Shown: positions 35,944-47,612 of the stretch, one piece after another | How the letters are laid out: every line of letters starts with the position of its first letter | Position numbering within the stretch: position 1 is the stretch's first letter | DNA from: Trichoderma breve | Taxonomy: Eukaryota; Ascomycota; Sordariomycetes; Hypocreales; Hypocreaceae | NCBI RefSeq assembly: GCF_028502605.1 | Contig: NC_079235.1 | Span: forward strand, 3,472,001 to 3,536,000 | Direction: 5' to 3' | DNA length: 64,000 nucleotides | Program-made: the position numbers and the translations under genes | Notes under the pieces: generated by a model | Database searches by the model: none | The model's input: the letters and a program-made list of their open reading frames with translations, nothing else | What the model was told of the DNA's origin: nothing

Positions 35944-37971
35944 ATGGCAGATAAGATGAATTCATACATTGGGCCGGATGCTATTCAGAGTTTTGTCAAC
36001 CGATATCATGCGCTGCGAGATTACAATGACACTTCGGAGAATTTAATCAAGGTGGGTGGATTTTTTTTCTTCTACGTCCCCTGCTTTATGATATTTGACG
36101 ATGCCTTCTTTTTGCACCTTTTGAGCTCAACACTGGAGTATAAATGAAATGAAATGAAGCTACTCGCTTTGATCCTTTTTATTTCAGTTCTTCTCGTCAT
36201 TGAATAACTGACCGCCAGCGAAATATATCATGTTCTTCTTCTAACAATGTTCACACCCTTCAGGAACTCATATTACACTGCGATCGTGTCGAAAATGAAC
36301 TCCGCAAGGAGAGCCAAAGGCTAGTCAACTCTCAGATGAACCTTGCAGATGCAGTCAATACCCAAAGGGAGCTGCTCCAGCGCGTTCAGCTGTGTGAAGC
36401 TCGCGAAGAAAGCGCACATGACAAGACGAGCAGGGAGATGGACAAAGTAAGGGTATGCGGAACTCTCCTCTTTTTTCTTTCTTTAACAGAGTGCAAGATA
36501 CTGACGAATATCTAATCACAGAATCATAATCCTTACGTCATGGTTTTGATAGACGGCGATGGTCTTGTGGTACGTTGCGCGGTTGAAATTTTTTTCTACA
36601 GGGCTGCTACTAACTTTGTCTTCTCATTTGATAGTTCCAAGATACATGGATCAAACAAGGCCTCGAAGGCGGTAAAAAGGCTGCCAACGCTCTGCTGTCG
36701 GCTGTGCTAGAAATGTTTAGCGATGAGGACGGAGATTTGCAAATCTTGGTCAAAGTCGTCGCCAATCTTTCGGGACTCGCCAAGGCGATGCAGCGGGATG
36801 GCTGCATAGACAATCCGAGCCTCCTAAAAGACTTTACGCTCGGCTTCACCCAAGCCAAGGCCACGTTCGATTATGTTGACGTTGGCTTCGGAAAAGAAAG
36901 AGCAGATTTAAAAGTCAAAGGTATGATGAAGAATGAAAATATCATCCAGAACAGCAAACACTAGTGACCATGGAGCTAACTTTGTTCTCAGAAACGGCGA
37001 GATGGCACCTACGAAATCACAACTGTCGGCATATTCTGTTAGGTATTTCTCACGATGCTGGATATGCCCCCTTCCTGGACGAAACCGTTCAGAACGAGGC
37101 CACTAGGCAGAGGATCAGCATCATCGAAGGCGTCGCTACGGTGCCTGAGCTCGTCGCCACCAAAGTCGGAATAACCAAGCTAGGCAACGGTCTCTTCCGC
37201 GACGACAAACTCTTTGACAAATTCTCTTCCTTCTCGCAGGCACCCAGCCAACCGACGAGCGCAGCGGTTTTAACTCAGACGGTTGTAAACGCAGCATCTA
37301 GGACGGCAAGCCCAGCCATCAGCGCCAGCAGCTCTAGTCAGACTCGCACCCCGATCATCTCCTATGCCGATATCGTGTCAAGTGCCAGCCCACCGCCGCA
37401 GATCACGCTTCCATTGGCACGAAAGCCGACGCAGACGTCATCTTGGCGGGATAAGCCCCAGGCGCGCGCTCAATCAGAGACACATTATATGCTGATCCCG
37501 CCGAGCACGCCTGATAACTGGAATCCCGGCACTCGCGGCTTCGATAAGCCCATTAGAGTCAATACCCTGATTTTGGACGTCATCAAGAGACGAAAGGATG
37601 GCGACAAGCTATGCAACAATCACTACCTCCGAGGGCCTTGCGCTAAGAAGGATATTTGCCCGTTTGCCCACGACTACAAGATCAGCGACGAGGAAATGAA
37701 GGCGGTTGCTGTCCTAGCCCGCCAGAATCCGTGCTCTTCTGGTCAATTTTGCGAACTCGATGATTGCATATACGGCCACCATGTAAGTGATACATCTTCT
37801 AGTGAAACCAAAGAAGAAGTTGTTGCGCGGTATTGCTCACATTTACTTTGACAGTGCCCCAGCATCCGAGACGGTATTTGCCAGCACCCGTTTTGCAAAT
37901 TTCCAGAGGAGGCTCACCCCCCCGGGACGACTTTCAAAAACCAGTATATTACCGCCAACTTACTTAACTAG
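35944..37971 (+). CDS. NYN/PIN-like domain plus CCCH zinc-finger protein
   Basis: Six exons (35944-36051, 36264-36452, 36522-36569, 36635-36920, 36992-37782, 37855-37971) give 512 residues. Residues 37-99 are helical and probably coiled-coil. Residues 104-245 look like a NYN/PIN-fold nuclease domain: VMVLIDGDGLV (D110, D112), VDVGFGKERADLKVKE and ILLGISHDAGYAPFLDE, with acidic residues spaced as in that fold. A Ser/Pro-rich linker follows. The C-terminus has a canonical CCCH finger, C-x8-C-x5-C-x3-H (418-437), then two variant fingers (458-473 and 475-495). CCCH fingers usually bind RNA, so RNA cleavage or binding is likely but inferred. Exon 2 has two in-frame donors 6 nt apart (GTAAGG at 36447, GTATGC at 36453), so a 510-residue form is possible. 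Intron 1 is long (212 nt). Confidence 0.85.
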
Positions 37972-38649
37972 AAGTCGGGGAGTACGGAATCTATGGCATA
38001 TGACCCGATATTTACGATTCGAGAATAATGAGAGAACCTAAGACCTCGTGATACGAAACTAATGAGAGAGCTTGAGACAAGATTGACATCGCTGGGGAGG
38101 GAGACGTTGCTTATAAGAAACTTTGGAGTTTGGGGCTTTTGTTTTTCTTGATCTACACATGACATGGCTTTTGTGAATTTGGGGCACTTCTACCTTGGTC
38201 GAGTAACGTTTACTTAGTACGTAGTAATTATAAAAGAGTGCACAATTCTTTCCCCCATTTATTATCATTGCTTTGTTCATCTGGAGGCTGAAGTATAAGA
38301 GCATGTGCTCTCTTTTATTTAACACTGAGTTTCAGCCAGATCGGTACAATCAAAGTACCTGCAGGAAATGTCATCTCTCAACAAGCGGTCGTGAGTGTAC
38401 CATGTATTCCCCAGGTACAACCAATTGACCCCACCAACCACGTCCAGCAACGACCCCACCATTGAATCTGGCAACTGGCAATATCAAAATTCCCAACTTC
38501 AACCTCCAACCCTCAACCTCCCACCTCAACCGCCTCCGCCTCTTTTTCTTCTTTTTCGCATCGCCACTCGCTTTTCCTCCTCTCTTACTTCTCTCTCCTC
38601 CTCTTCCCTCTACAAACTCCGCGCAAATCCCCCCCAATCCTCGCCCACA
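37972..38649. other. Intergenic between the NYN-CCCH gene and SEC65
   Basis: Holds the 3' UTR of the left gene and the SEC65 promoter. The last 150 bases are strongly pyrimidine-rich on the plus strand, a likely core promoter. The SEC65 frame is open upstream to 38395, but that extension is compositionally simple. Confidence 0.55.
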
Positions 38650-39504
38650 ATGTCTCACCCACGGGTGGAAGAAGTCTCCGACAGCGACCCCGACATGATC
38701 TCGGACCCCGAAGAAGTCGACCTCGACGACTTTGCCGAATCAGACATCCTGCGCGCCCGCCCCTCCGGTCAACAGCGCACTGTCGAATCATCCGACGATG
38801 AAGACGAGGAAGACATCGCCGCCAGCGTCCCCGCGCACATCCTCAACCCGCTGTCCGGCCCCCAGACGTCGACGCTGCCCCCGACGGCCGACCGCTCCGT
38901 CTACAACAGCTTCCAGTGCCTTTATCCAGTCTACTTCGACGCCTCGCGGTCCCGCGCCGAGGGCCGCCGCGTCTCCTCCGCCCTGGCCGTCAAGAACCCG
39001 CTCGCCCGCGAGATCGCAAACGCCTGCTCCCGCCTGCGCCTGCAGACGCTGCTCGAGCCCGAGAAGATCCACCCCAAGGACTGGGCCAACCCGGGCCGCG
39101 TCAAGGTCGGCCTCAAGAAGAGCCCCGGCTCCGCAGACATTTCCAACAAGCACCACCTGTACGTCCTCGTTGCCAAGCACCTGCGCGAGAACCCGACGAC
39201 GGAGAACTCGCCGGGCCTGAGGCTGCGGTTTGGCGGACAGATCCAGCCGCCGGAGGGGAAGCCTTATCCTAAGCCTGCGGTGCCGCGTGGGTGGAAGATG
39301 GGCGAGTATCTGCCGTATTTGAGCGCGGCTATGACGGGAGGAGGTGTTTCAGAGAATTTGTTCAAGGATATGATGAAGGAGATGCAGGGAGGTGCTGACC
39401 CTATGGCTGCGTTGATGGCTAGCCAGGGTGGAGGTGGTATGAGCGGTTCTGAGGAGAGCACGAAGAAGAAGAAGAAGGACAAGAAGGGCAAGGGGAAAGC
39501 TTGA
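38650..39504 (+). CDS. SEC65: Signal recognition particle subunit SRP19 (Sec65)
   Basis: A single exon of 284 residues. After an acidic N-terminus (SDSDPDMISDPEEVDLDDF) the SRP19 fold begins near residue 85: CLYPVYFDASRSRAEGRRVS, then NPLAREIANACSRLRL, WANPGRVKVGLK and NKHHLYVLVAKHLRE. The C-terminus is Gly-rich and ends in a Lys block (KKKKKDKKGKGKA). SRP19 binds SRP RNA helices 6 and 8 and lets SRP54 join the particle that targets nascent chains to the ER. I choose MSHPRVEEVSD as the start because the upstream in-frame extension is low-complexity and the acidic N-terminus is typical of fungal orthologues. It is convergent with the dynactin gene. Confidence 0.95.
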   Translation: MSHPRVEEVSDSDPDMISDPEEVDLDDFAESDILRARPSGQQRTVESSDDEDEEDIAASVPAHILNPLSGPQTSTLPPTADRSVYNSFQCLYPVYFDASRSRAEGRRVSSALAVKNPLAREIANACSRLRLQTLLEPEKIHPKDWANPGRVKVGLKKSPGSADISNKHHLYVLVAKHLRENPTTENSPGLRLRFGGQIQPPEGKPYPKPAVPRGWKMGEYLPYLSAAMTGGGVSENLFKDMMKEMQGGADPMAALMASQGGGGMSGSEESTKKKKKDKKGKGKA

Positions 39505-40214
39505 CGGATTGACGGATTGACGGGATGGAAGTGAAGGAGGACGGTTAGTCTAATACCCTGATGGGGGAAAGAAAAAGGGAGGAGATTTTGTACAATTTAT
39601 TTACATGGTTCGTCCAGAGTCAAGAGAGGGTTCTGTGATGATGGCGATATTAAACGACTTTCAATAATGACGAATTCGTAATGATTCAGTGAACATGGGC
39701 TTGAAATATTGGAAGTGAAAAATGTATGTTTACTTATACACACCATTGTGCATATGAATCTATATACGAGTAGTATAAAAATACTTCTACGATGATGTCT
39801 ATCTCTCACTCATATTACACCCCCGAAGAGCCAACTCAGCATACACCAGTCCAAAACACACAAGAATTTCCATATCATCGCATCTATTCATCACCAATGC
39901 CCCTTTTTGTGTTTCTATCTTTGCATCGCTCGCTTCGCTCCAACACAAACAGCGCATCGAATCTCAAAATCTTGAACACATACAAGAATCTTCGTAACGG
40001 TACATATAAAGCTAAGGTACATACAGGACAACCTCAGGGGAGTCGGCTAAGCAAACAGGGGGGGTATACAGAAGAGCTTCAAATCTCCCATTGTCTACAA
40101 CCACTCACACCAAAAACAAACAAAAAAAGCAACAAAAAGGTTCAAAAAACAAAAAATTGTAGAGAGTCGTTTCTTTTTTGCGGTTCATACACACATATGT
40201 AATCAGAGGCTTCA
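39505..40214. other. Convergent 3' flanks of SEC65 and dynactin p150
   Basis: About 0.7 kb of AT-rich sequence, A-rich near 40105-40160. It should hold two 3' UTRs. No gene is visible. Confidence 0.55.
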
Positions 40215-43200
40215 TTATACAGCAGCGAACTTTCTCGTGGCGGCCTGCAAAGCATCCCACTCCTGCGACCCAACAATCTGCACACTGTCTCCCGAGTACG
40301 TCGTCAACTTGCCCTGTGCGGCATCGCGAGGCAGTCTGATTCTCAGCCGGGCCGCAGCGTCTCGCTTCGTGCCGGCCTGCTGCTTTTCTCTGCCGATGCT
40401 GATGCTGCGATCCTGGGCGAAGAGCATGTCCGTCTTTTTGAGCACCGACTCCTGCCAAGTCCTCCAGGCCTCGAGTTCTTCTGTCTGCTTCGCGGCGTGA
40501 TATTGTGGTGTCGTTCTGGCAGGGCGCCAAGCCAGCTTCTGCTTGGGCGCGGCACTGAGGTCGAAGACGGTGGCTGATGTTGCCATCTTGAGGAGTTCTC
40601 CAAGCACATCCCTGCCCTCAGCAACCACCAAAGCCTTGCGCTGCTGCTCTGAGCTGGGTTCCTTCTTCAATGGCTCAGAAAGCCACTCGTAGTCTTGTTG
40701 CTCCTTCATGCGCGCACGACGATTGTCATCACGCAGATAACGAACTGCCGCTTGCAGGCTTTCAATGTCCTTCTTCAACGCATCCATTTCGCGTGCCGTG
40801 GCAACAGCCCGCTCCTGGCCGGCCTTCATGTCCGCAGCATCGGCGCCGTCAGCATATGCTCTGCTGTCGCTAGCAATCTTCTTCCACTTGTCCCGCTCCG
40901 ACTCCAGATTCTTAAGTTCTCGGTCTTGCTTCTCAATGTCTTCTTTGAGGCTGGTGACATGGCCATTGACCTCCTCAAGCTCGGATTGCAAGCTGCCAAT
41001 GCGCTCGATATTGGCCTGGGCATCACGCATTCGAGACTCGAGCGTCTCAATCTTGAGGACAGCTGTGCTAAGGTGTTCATCTCGCTGCGCAATCGTCCGA
41101 CGGACCTCGTTGTGCTCAGCCTTGAGTCTCCTGAGCTCCTCCTCAGTGTCCACGGGAACTGTCTTGAGGATTCTGAGTTCTTGAGCACGAAGACGCCAAG
41201 GAGACGGGCTAACATCATAGTCGTGAGTTTGGTCCAAATCGGCGGCGAGCGAAGCCAGATCAGAAATCTGTTCGGTAGCGACCTTGAGCTTGTTAAGATA
41301 GCTGGAGAAGAGGTCGGACTCGTTAGTCTGTGTAGACTCGAGGACAGCCTGGCGGACGACATCGTTGACTTCTCCGTAAGTAAAGGGTTCGTTTCGGCCC
41401 TCGTCATGGGTGAGGAGCTTATGGATACCGAGGCCAATATCACGAGTAAGGCGTGCAAGCTCTTGGGTCAAAGTCTCGCATTGTTCAAACGCGCCCTTAG
41501 TATCCTCGCCCAGTGAGAGGGATCGTGCCTTGAGATCTTCCAAAGCACGAACCGCTTTTCCGGCAAAGACCTTAGTGCTTCTGGTCTGCGTGATGGCGAG
41601 ATCAATCTTCTTGGCGAAATGCTGTGCCAGCTCGTCTTCTTCACCTGCGGCCGGGATAGCCCGCTGCACCATGCTTCGGATCACATTGAAGGCAACAGTT
41701 GCCGAATCAAGGTGGCTTTGAACAATAAGAGCTCTCATGTGAATGTCATCAGCAAAGGCAGCGATGCCACTGGAAATGTGTACCTCGCCAAGGTGAGACA
41801 TGAGCGAAATGGTGCGCTGGAGTTCGTCGGCGCATTTCTGCTCCTTCAGCTCGTCTCGTCGCAGGCCATCAATCCAGCTGTTCAGCGCACGTTCAACGGG
41901 CTCCAGCTCCAGCAGAGAGTTTTGGTACTTGGTGAATTGCTCAATAGTGCAGTGGCTAATGTCGTTGACAAAGCGATCGCACATGGAGGCGACCCAAACA
42001 AGCTTGTCGATGGCCTCACAGCCGGCAAGAACATCATCCTCATGGCCTGGCTCGGGCTGTCCGTTGACCCGCTCCCGGATAAAGCCGTTGACAAGGTTTG
42101 CCTTGAATGCCAATCGGCGGAATCGCAGGAGAGCAAGAACCGAGTCCTGGTCATCTCGGTAGCTATCGGGAAGGAATAGCTTAAGAATCTCCAAGTGTTG
42201 CTCGGCCTCTTGGGCCTCGAGCCGTCGCAGCTCGAGGTCAATTGTCTTGACTTGGGCCTTGGAGGCAGAGATCTGGAGCTTCATGTTCAGATCCATCATG
42301 GCCCTTGAGCGGTCGTTGAGCTTCTCGGACTCGCCCTCGGTGACGGCCTGGGAGGCGCGCATGTCATCCAGGTCGCTCTGCAAGTTGGTAACGAGTTCTC
42401 GGAATCGTGATAGAGTGTATTCCATATCACCCAGGTTAGCATCTTGTTGCTGTGCTCGTCTAGCTTGCTCAGCGATGACGCTGTCTCTGAAATCAAGCTC
42501 TTCCTGCATCTCCTTTTCGTTTTGGACATGGTTAATCTCGAGCTCGTCGTTGATCTCCTTGAGGTTCTCCAGGTCTTCAATGACAGCCTTGAGCTCCTCG
42601 ATTTGCTCAGACATGCTCATGTTCCTTTCCGTCAAATCCTCAATCATGTCTTCAGCACCCAGTGCGGTGTCTAGCTGCTGGCGCAAGTCTTCTACAGCCG
42701 ACTCTGACTGTGCCAGCTTCTCCTTGGCTGTGGTGTGTTCCTCTTTCAGGGTATTGAATTCCTTAAGTTCCTCCTCCATGCTCGCAATCTGGTCTCGGAG
42801 CTCCTGCTCCTGCTCTTGCGTGAGATCTCGCAGTCGTAGCAGCGCCTCTCGTAATCGTTCATTGGTGCGCTCCATTTGCAGCCAACCCGTGCTAGCACGC
42901 TCTTCCGGGGTCATACCCTTGCTATACTCGGCGTTTTCTTCTTTCAAAATGTCGAGTTCCAATTGCAGCTCCTCAGCCTTTTCTTTCAACGCATCCACCT
43001 CCATCTTCAGAACCTCAGACGTCTCTTCGGCCATTTCTCGATCCAGGGTGGCCAGTTCCAGGGCAGTGTCATGCTCCGCTTGAAGAGCCTCGACCGATTC
43101 AAATCTCGCTTCGGCCTCCTTGATGGCCTTTCTTAGGTCTGTGTTTTCTTGTTGGATAGGTTGATATTTCTGCTGTAGCTTTTGAATGATGCCTTCAAAT

Positions 43201-44328
43201 TTGTCTCTTTCTCCTTGAATTGTGTCCAGCTGCTTCAGCTTGTCCCGGTCTTCAACCCGTTTCCGTTCCAGAACCTTGAGCTTCGCCTTGAGATCTTCGA
43301 TTTCCCTGCTCGCAGCAGTGCTACCAATGGATGACCGCGATGAACCAGCCGCCGCAGGCTTCTTTAACGAAGCCGCTATAGAAGGTACGGAAGACTCGGC
43401 CGCAATCCTCTCCAGCGCATTGGCCCTCCCAGCGGATGGGCTTGTCGGTTGCGGTGAGAGTATCTCATCCTCCTCGGCTTCAATGGGTGAGCTAAGAAGC
43501 TCATCGGATCTGGTGGCCGAACTCGAGTCCCGTCCCCCCTGAGAGCTGGTAGAAGTCCGGCGTCCAGATTCGGGACGCGACACACCCTTGGGGGCCGTAA
43601 TACCGCCACGTCCGCTGATGGGCCTCGTTGGGGCACTACCGGATCGCGAATGGACTGACGATACCGACGACTGTCGCACTGACGATCGCTGGCCAGGTTG
43701 AGGGGGCGGAGGAGGTCCCATGGACGTCCGCGAGCTTGGCAGGGCGGTGCGAGGTTTGCCCGCGGCAGATGGCACCCGGACGGTTGAGGGTGTTCCCGTT
43801 CGAGAAACGCTAGCACTCGACGAACCGCTAAGCTGTTTGGTAGGAGATTTAGAAGGCGACTTAGTTTCTCTGTTAATACGGACATGCTAGATCAAGAGCG
43901 CATCAACTTACCCGCAGGTTGCTCGACGATTGCGACGGCTTGTGGTGAGGGACCGGGCTGGGGCTTGGCGCGTTGATGCTAGGCCTCCTCTTGTTGAGAT
44001 TGGCGTCGCCGCCAGAAATCGAAGCTCTGCCCACGGTAGGGTGAAACCCAGACGGTCTGGCGGCCGGTTTGCGAGCGGCTGCGGCGGGCTTGGGAGCGGC
44101 GGGCTGCGCGATGATGGTGGCCATCATGGGCTTGACAAACATGCCGTAGCCCATGGGGCAGTCAAAGTATCGCTCGCCCTGGACGCTGCCATCGTTCTTC
44201 CCCGTCTTCTCTTCGAGCTCGACGCCGATCCATTCGCCCACCTGGAAGTGAGTCGGGCCCGCAAACCGCACAATAGCCTTGCGGCCATCGTTGAGCAAGA
44301 CGGTTTGCCCAGGCTTGAAGTCCGGCAT
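40215..44328 (-). CDS. ro-3: Dynactin large subunit p150Glued
   Basis: Two exons (44328-43912 and 43859-40215) give 1353 residues. The N-terminus is a CAP-Gly domain with GKNDGS (43-48) and YFDCPMGYGMFVKP (54-67), which binds microtubule plus ends and EB1-type proteins. A basic Ser/Pro-rich linker follows (about 75-300), then a long coiled coil (about 300-650), a globular dynactin domain and a second coiled coil (about 1000-1200). This is the p150Glued layout; the protein links dynein to cargo and raises processivity. Hyphal growth and nuclear distribution depend on it in Neurospora (ro-3) and Aspergillus (nudM). The intron is 52 nt and must end at CTAAG (43860) to keep the frame, reading SSNLR-SPSKSPTKQ; the nearby AACAG acceptor would shift it. 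Confidence 0.96.
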
Positions 44329-45715
44329 TATGTCGACAGGTCAGAGGGGAGATGTTGCATCATGAGGCTCGCGGCGGTCGGGGATGGGGCGCCTGCTTGT
44401 CTAGTTTTCGAAGTATTTTGCTTGCTTGCTGTCGAGATTGACGTCCAAGCGGGAGTTCGATAGCTGTACGTCTGAATGAGCTAGCGAGGGACTGGAAGCA
44501 GAGGTATTAAGCAATACTTGTATGGAGGTTAAAGTGGAGGTAAGTCGCGTTGGATTGCTGTGCGCGAGAGGACAAGGGCAGGGAGGATTCAAAGGTGCGT
44601 CTTGTACTGGATACATGTTGGGAGGAACTCCCCCCTTCGCTTGCGCAGCTTTCAGGGAGCTCTGCGAACCACTAAGCCGCTAAAAGACTGCATAGACACC
44701 CCGCTATTGGCTCACGCTAAGATGCAAGGAGAGAGCTCAAAGTATCGGATACTTACATAGCTCTAAGCATTGTGCTAAATCCGCCGCTTCTTCAAAGGCG
44801 CTCTGGATCACCGCCAAACTGTTCATGATGAAATCGGGGTCGAAGCAAAAGCTTTTCAATTTCATACACAAGTTATGGATACAGTTATTTTTAGACGTTC
44901 TGGAATAACAAAGCATCAAATGATACAGAGAAAGAATATCTTGGCCTTGTTGAGGCAAAGATAAAAGAAATTTCTGCTGTTCAATGTAATGAACAATGCA
45001 AGAATGAGAGATTCATTGCCAGTTATTTTTAGCAGCTACCTCTTTTCGCAAATGCCGACTTTGTCCTTTATTTAGAAGCCATCCTTTCAACAAAAACCTA
45101 GACCGATTGTTAAATTTCATATAAATAACAGAAATATTATCTATACTCCACAAAGGAATAACATTCATATACCGTGGTAGATGCTTGTGGTATCAAAGGA
45201 GCGGATCATATGACCAGGATCACAATAACTCTACCGAACATTGCTGCCGGTGCCATTGATATCAAGATTGAAAATGAGATATATTCCTTTTTTTTTGTGA
45301 GTCCAGTAGACTGTATTCAGCAGTGAATAAGTCCTCTGTACTACAGTAGGTGGTAGCACAATGTTCTTGTAACCCCTCAACCTGCAACCACATCCACGCG
45401 AAATTGTAATTAAATAAAAATTAAATAAACCCAAAATCTCTCAATTCTTCTAGACTAGGAGGGCATGAGTTCTCCCCATCCGCCGTCGTAGCTTTGATTG
45501 CGCTACTAAGGTCGCCTCCATCAAACTCATTCGGTGGCTTTGATTCACTCAAAGCGCAATAGTATACGAATGCTATTATGCGTATTGTGGTTCATATATT
45601 CTTCTGATTCATTCTTATATTCATATTACCCTATGAATTCTGATACTGAACTTTTAGTCGATTCGTGTTTCTCATTCTTGCTACAATCAAAGCATCCGCC
45701 CAAGGGTATAAACCT
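44329..45715. other. Intergenic: dynactin promoter and 3' flank of the HMG-box gene
   Basis: About 1.4 kb, clearly AT-rich from 44780 to 45720. Frames are short and look random. No repeat, RNA gene or transposon part was recognised. Confidence 0.55.
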
Positions 45716-47612
45716 CTATGACTTTTCCTCAAGACGCCTATGTATACTGTAGTTCCCAAGGGATGGCCACGATGGAGTTTGTGGCAGCGGCGGCTCAAGA
45801 GTAGGAAGAGGAGGAGGATCGCCAAACCCTGAACTCTGCCGCGTATCTGTACCCTGCTGCCAAGGAGGTGGTGGTAGAGTGGAAAGGCTTTGTGATCTAG
45901 GGAAAGACGCAGGCTCGGGCACAGCAGACGTCGCCAATCTCTCATGGAACGCCAGTTCTGGGCGTCTTCCATTATCAAAATCGGGGCCGATTGCACAATA
46001 GTCTCCGGCGTCGTTTGTTCGACGTCGTCTTCTGTCCGGTGATGCTGAGCCGTAGTCTCTGGGACTTCGAGGTTCCCTTTGCTCGATTATTCTCTGAAGA
46101 GATGGAGTAATGCCACTCTGGCGACGAGGGAAAGTGTTTGGGGCATTGGGAGGCGGCCAGGAATGTGGCTCTAAATTCCTATGGCCCCCTAATGACAGAG
46201 GGGTTGCGAACGAGTTTTCAGCCGAGGCTGCGAAAGGGGTGATTGGAGTCGGTAAGGTTCTTGGAGTTCGTGGTGTTCGTGGCCCCTGATACCCCTGTGG
46301 GCCCCGAGGCCCCCGTGGTGCCTTCGGTGTTCTGGAGGACGGCGAAGACTGTGAAGATCCAACGGATTCTGGAGACCGTGGTGATCCTGGTGACTCCGCA
46401 GATCGTGTCGCCTTATTCTGCCGACCACCACACTTGGAACACCGATAGCTTTGCTTTCCCTGAGACTTTGGTCTGCGATTTGGCTTATATCGATAGCCGG
46501 GATATTTGAGCCCATGCATTTTCTTCTCCTCGTCCGCCAGTTCCGTCCAGACTCTACGCTCCTCTTCTCCCAAGCGTTTCCACATGGTTCCGATAATTTT
46601 GGATATCTCAGGATTGGATGAACCCTTATTGTCCTTCGCCACTGCGCTTTGGTGGTACTGCCTATACAACATAAAACCTATGATTAGAAAATCTCAGTCA
46701 GCAGTGATCCTCGGCAACATCTGTTCAGCGATAGTCCGCCAAATATGGTGGCTCATAACCCTGGGTATTGTTGCCACAACAGTGAATCAACTAGAAAGGC
46801 CTCAACTTACTATTTCGGGGCCTAGGTGGCTCCTTGGGGCATTTGCAATCAAAGTCTTCGCTACCGTCAGTTTGCAGTGAGGATGAGATGCTAAACTTCC
46901 GATCTTCGTGGTTGGTGCTGAATGTGCCATGAGATATAGTCAGTCTCCGGCTGACAGGGCTTGAGCAATTCTGCAACCCTCTGGCCACTGTGTCGGAGCT
47001 GCCTCTGCGGGTAATGTCATCAAAATCATTCATGCGAGATCGAGTTTGACGCATATCCCTATGCAGTCCAGTAGGGCTTGAAGAGTTGTGCGAGTCTCTA
47101 GCCATCTCGTCAGAGCTTCCCCTCCACATCAAATCTGCACTCTTATGAGGATGTGCCGTGGCCGTATCCATACGCCGTCCTGCAAAGGTTGGAGAGCATT
47201 GCGAGTCTCTCGAAAATGCAGGGGGTATTCCCCTGTAGGCTCTATCATCAAGATGGCTTCCGTTCTGGAAAGGCGAGGCCAGCGGCGTTTCAACCCGTTT
47301 CCACTCGACTGCGTATTCAGATTCTTGGGGATAACGAGACGAAGCTATATCCGTACACTGTGGAGGGAGATTAGAGGCCTGTCGACTTCTAATCTCTTCC
47401 CGAGATCTACTGGTGTGGTCGGTAGGATGGCTGTGATAGTGGAATGAGGATGAATCAGGCTGATCTCTGTGTTCCCAGGGTGGTCGGGCTGGAGCAGCAC
47501 GTAAATGTCGTCCTGTAGGGCTTGAAGAGTTCTGTGAGCCCTCAAACACTGGTTGGGGCTTGCTGCTTTTGGCCATCCCGTCAAGATAGTCGCGATCATG
47601 GAACGTAGCCAT
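45716..47612 (-). CDS. MATA_HMG-box transcription regulator with N-terminal repeats
   Basis: Two exons (47612-46811, 46677-45716) give 587 residues. The intron (133 nt) splits the HMG box, joining PPRPRN to SFMLYRQYHQ. The box (about 262-337) reads RPRNSFMLYRQYHQSAV, NPEISKIIGTMWKRLGEEER and ELADEEKKMHGLKYPGYRYK, the MATA type found in mating-type proteins and in Ste11/FMF-1-like sexual regulators. A small YRCSKCGGR motif follows it. The C-terminal half is Ser/Pro-rich with a collagen-like stretch (APRGPRGPQGYQGPRTPRTP). The N-terminus holds four related modules of about 28 residues (near 9-37, 121-148, 160-187 and 199-223). The gene is far longer than a mating-type MAT1-2-1 product and no MAT flanking genes are seen, so I favour an autosomal sexual-development regulator. 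The target genes are unknown. Confidence 0.88.

Noticed and set aside
45716..47612. HMG-box gene as the mating-type locus (MAT1-2-1)
   Set aside because: The protein is about twice the usual length, has an extra repeat region, and the usual MAT neighbours (APN2, SLA2) are not seen. An autosomal HMG regulator fits better.
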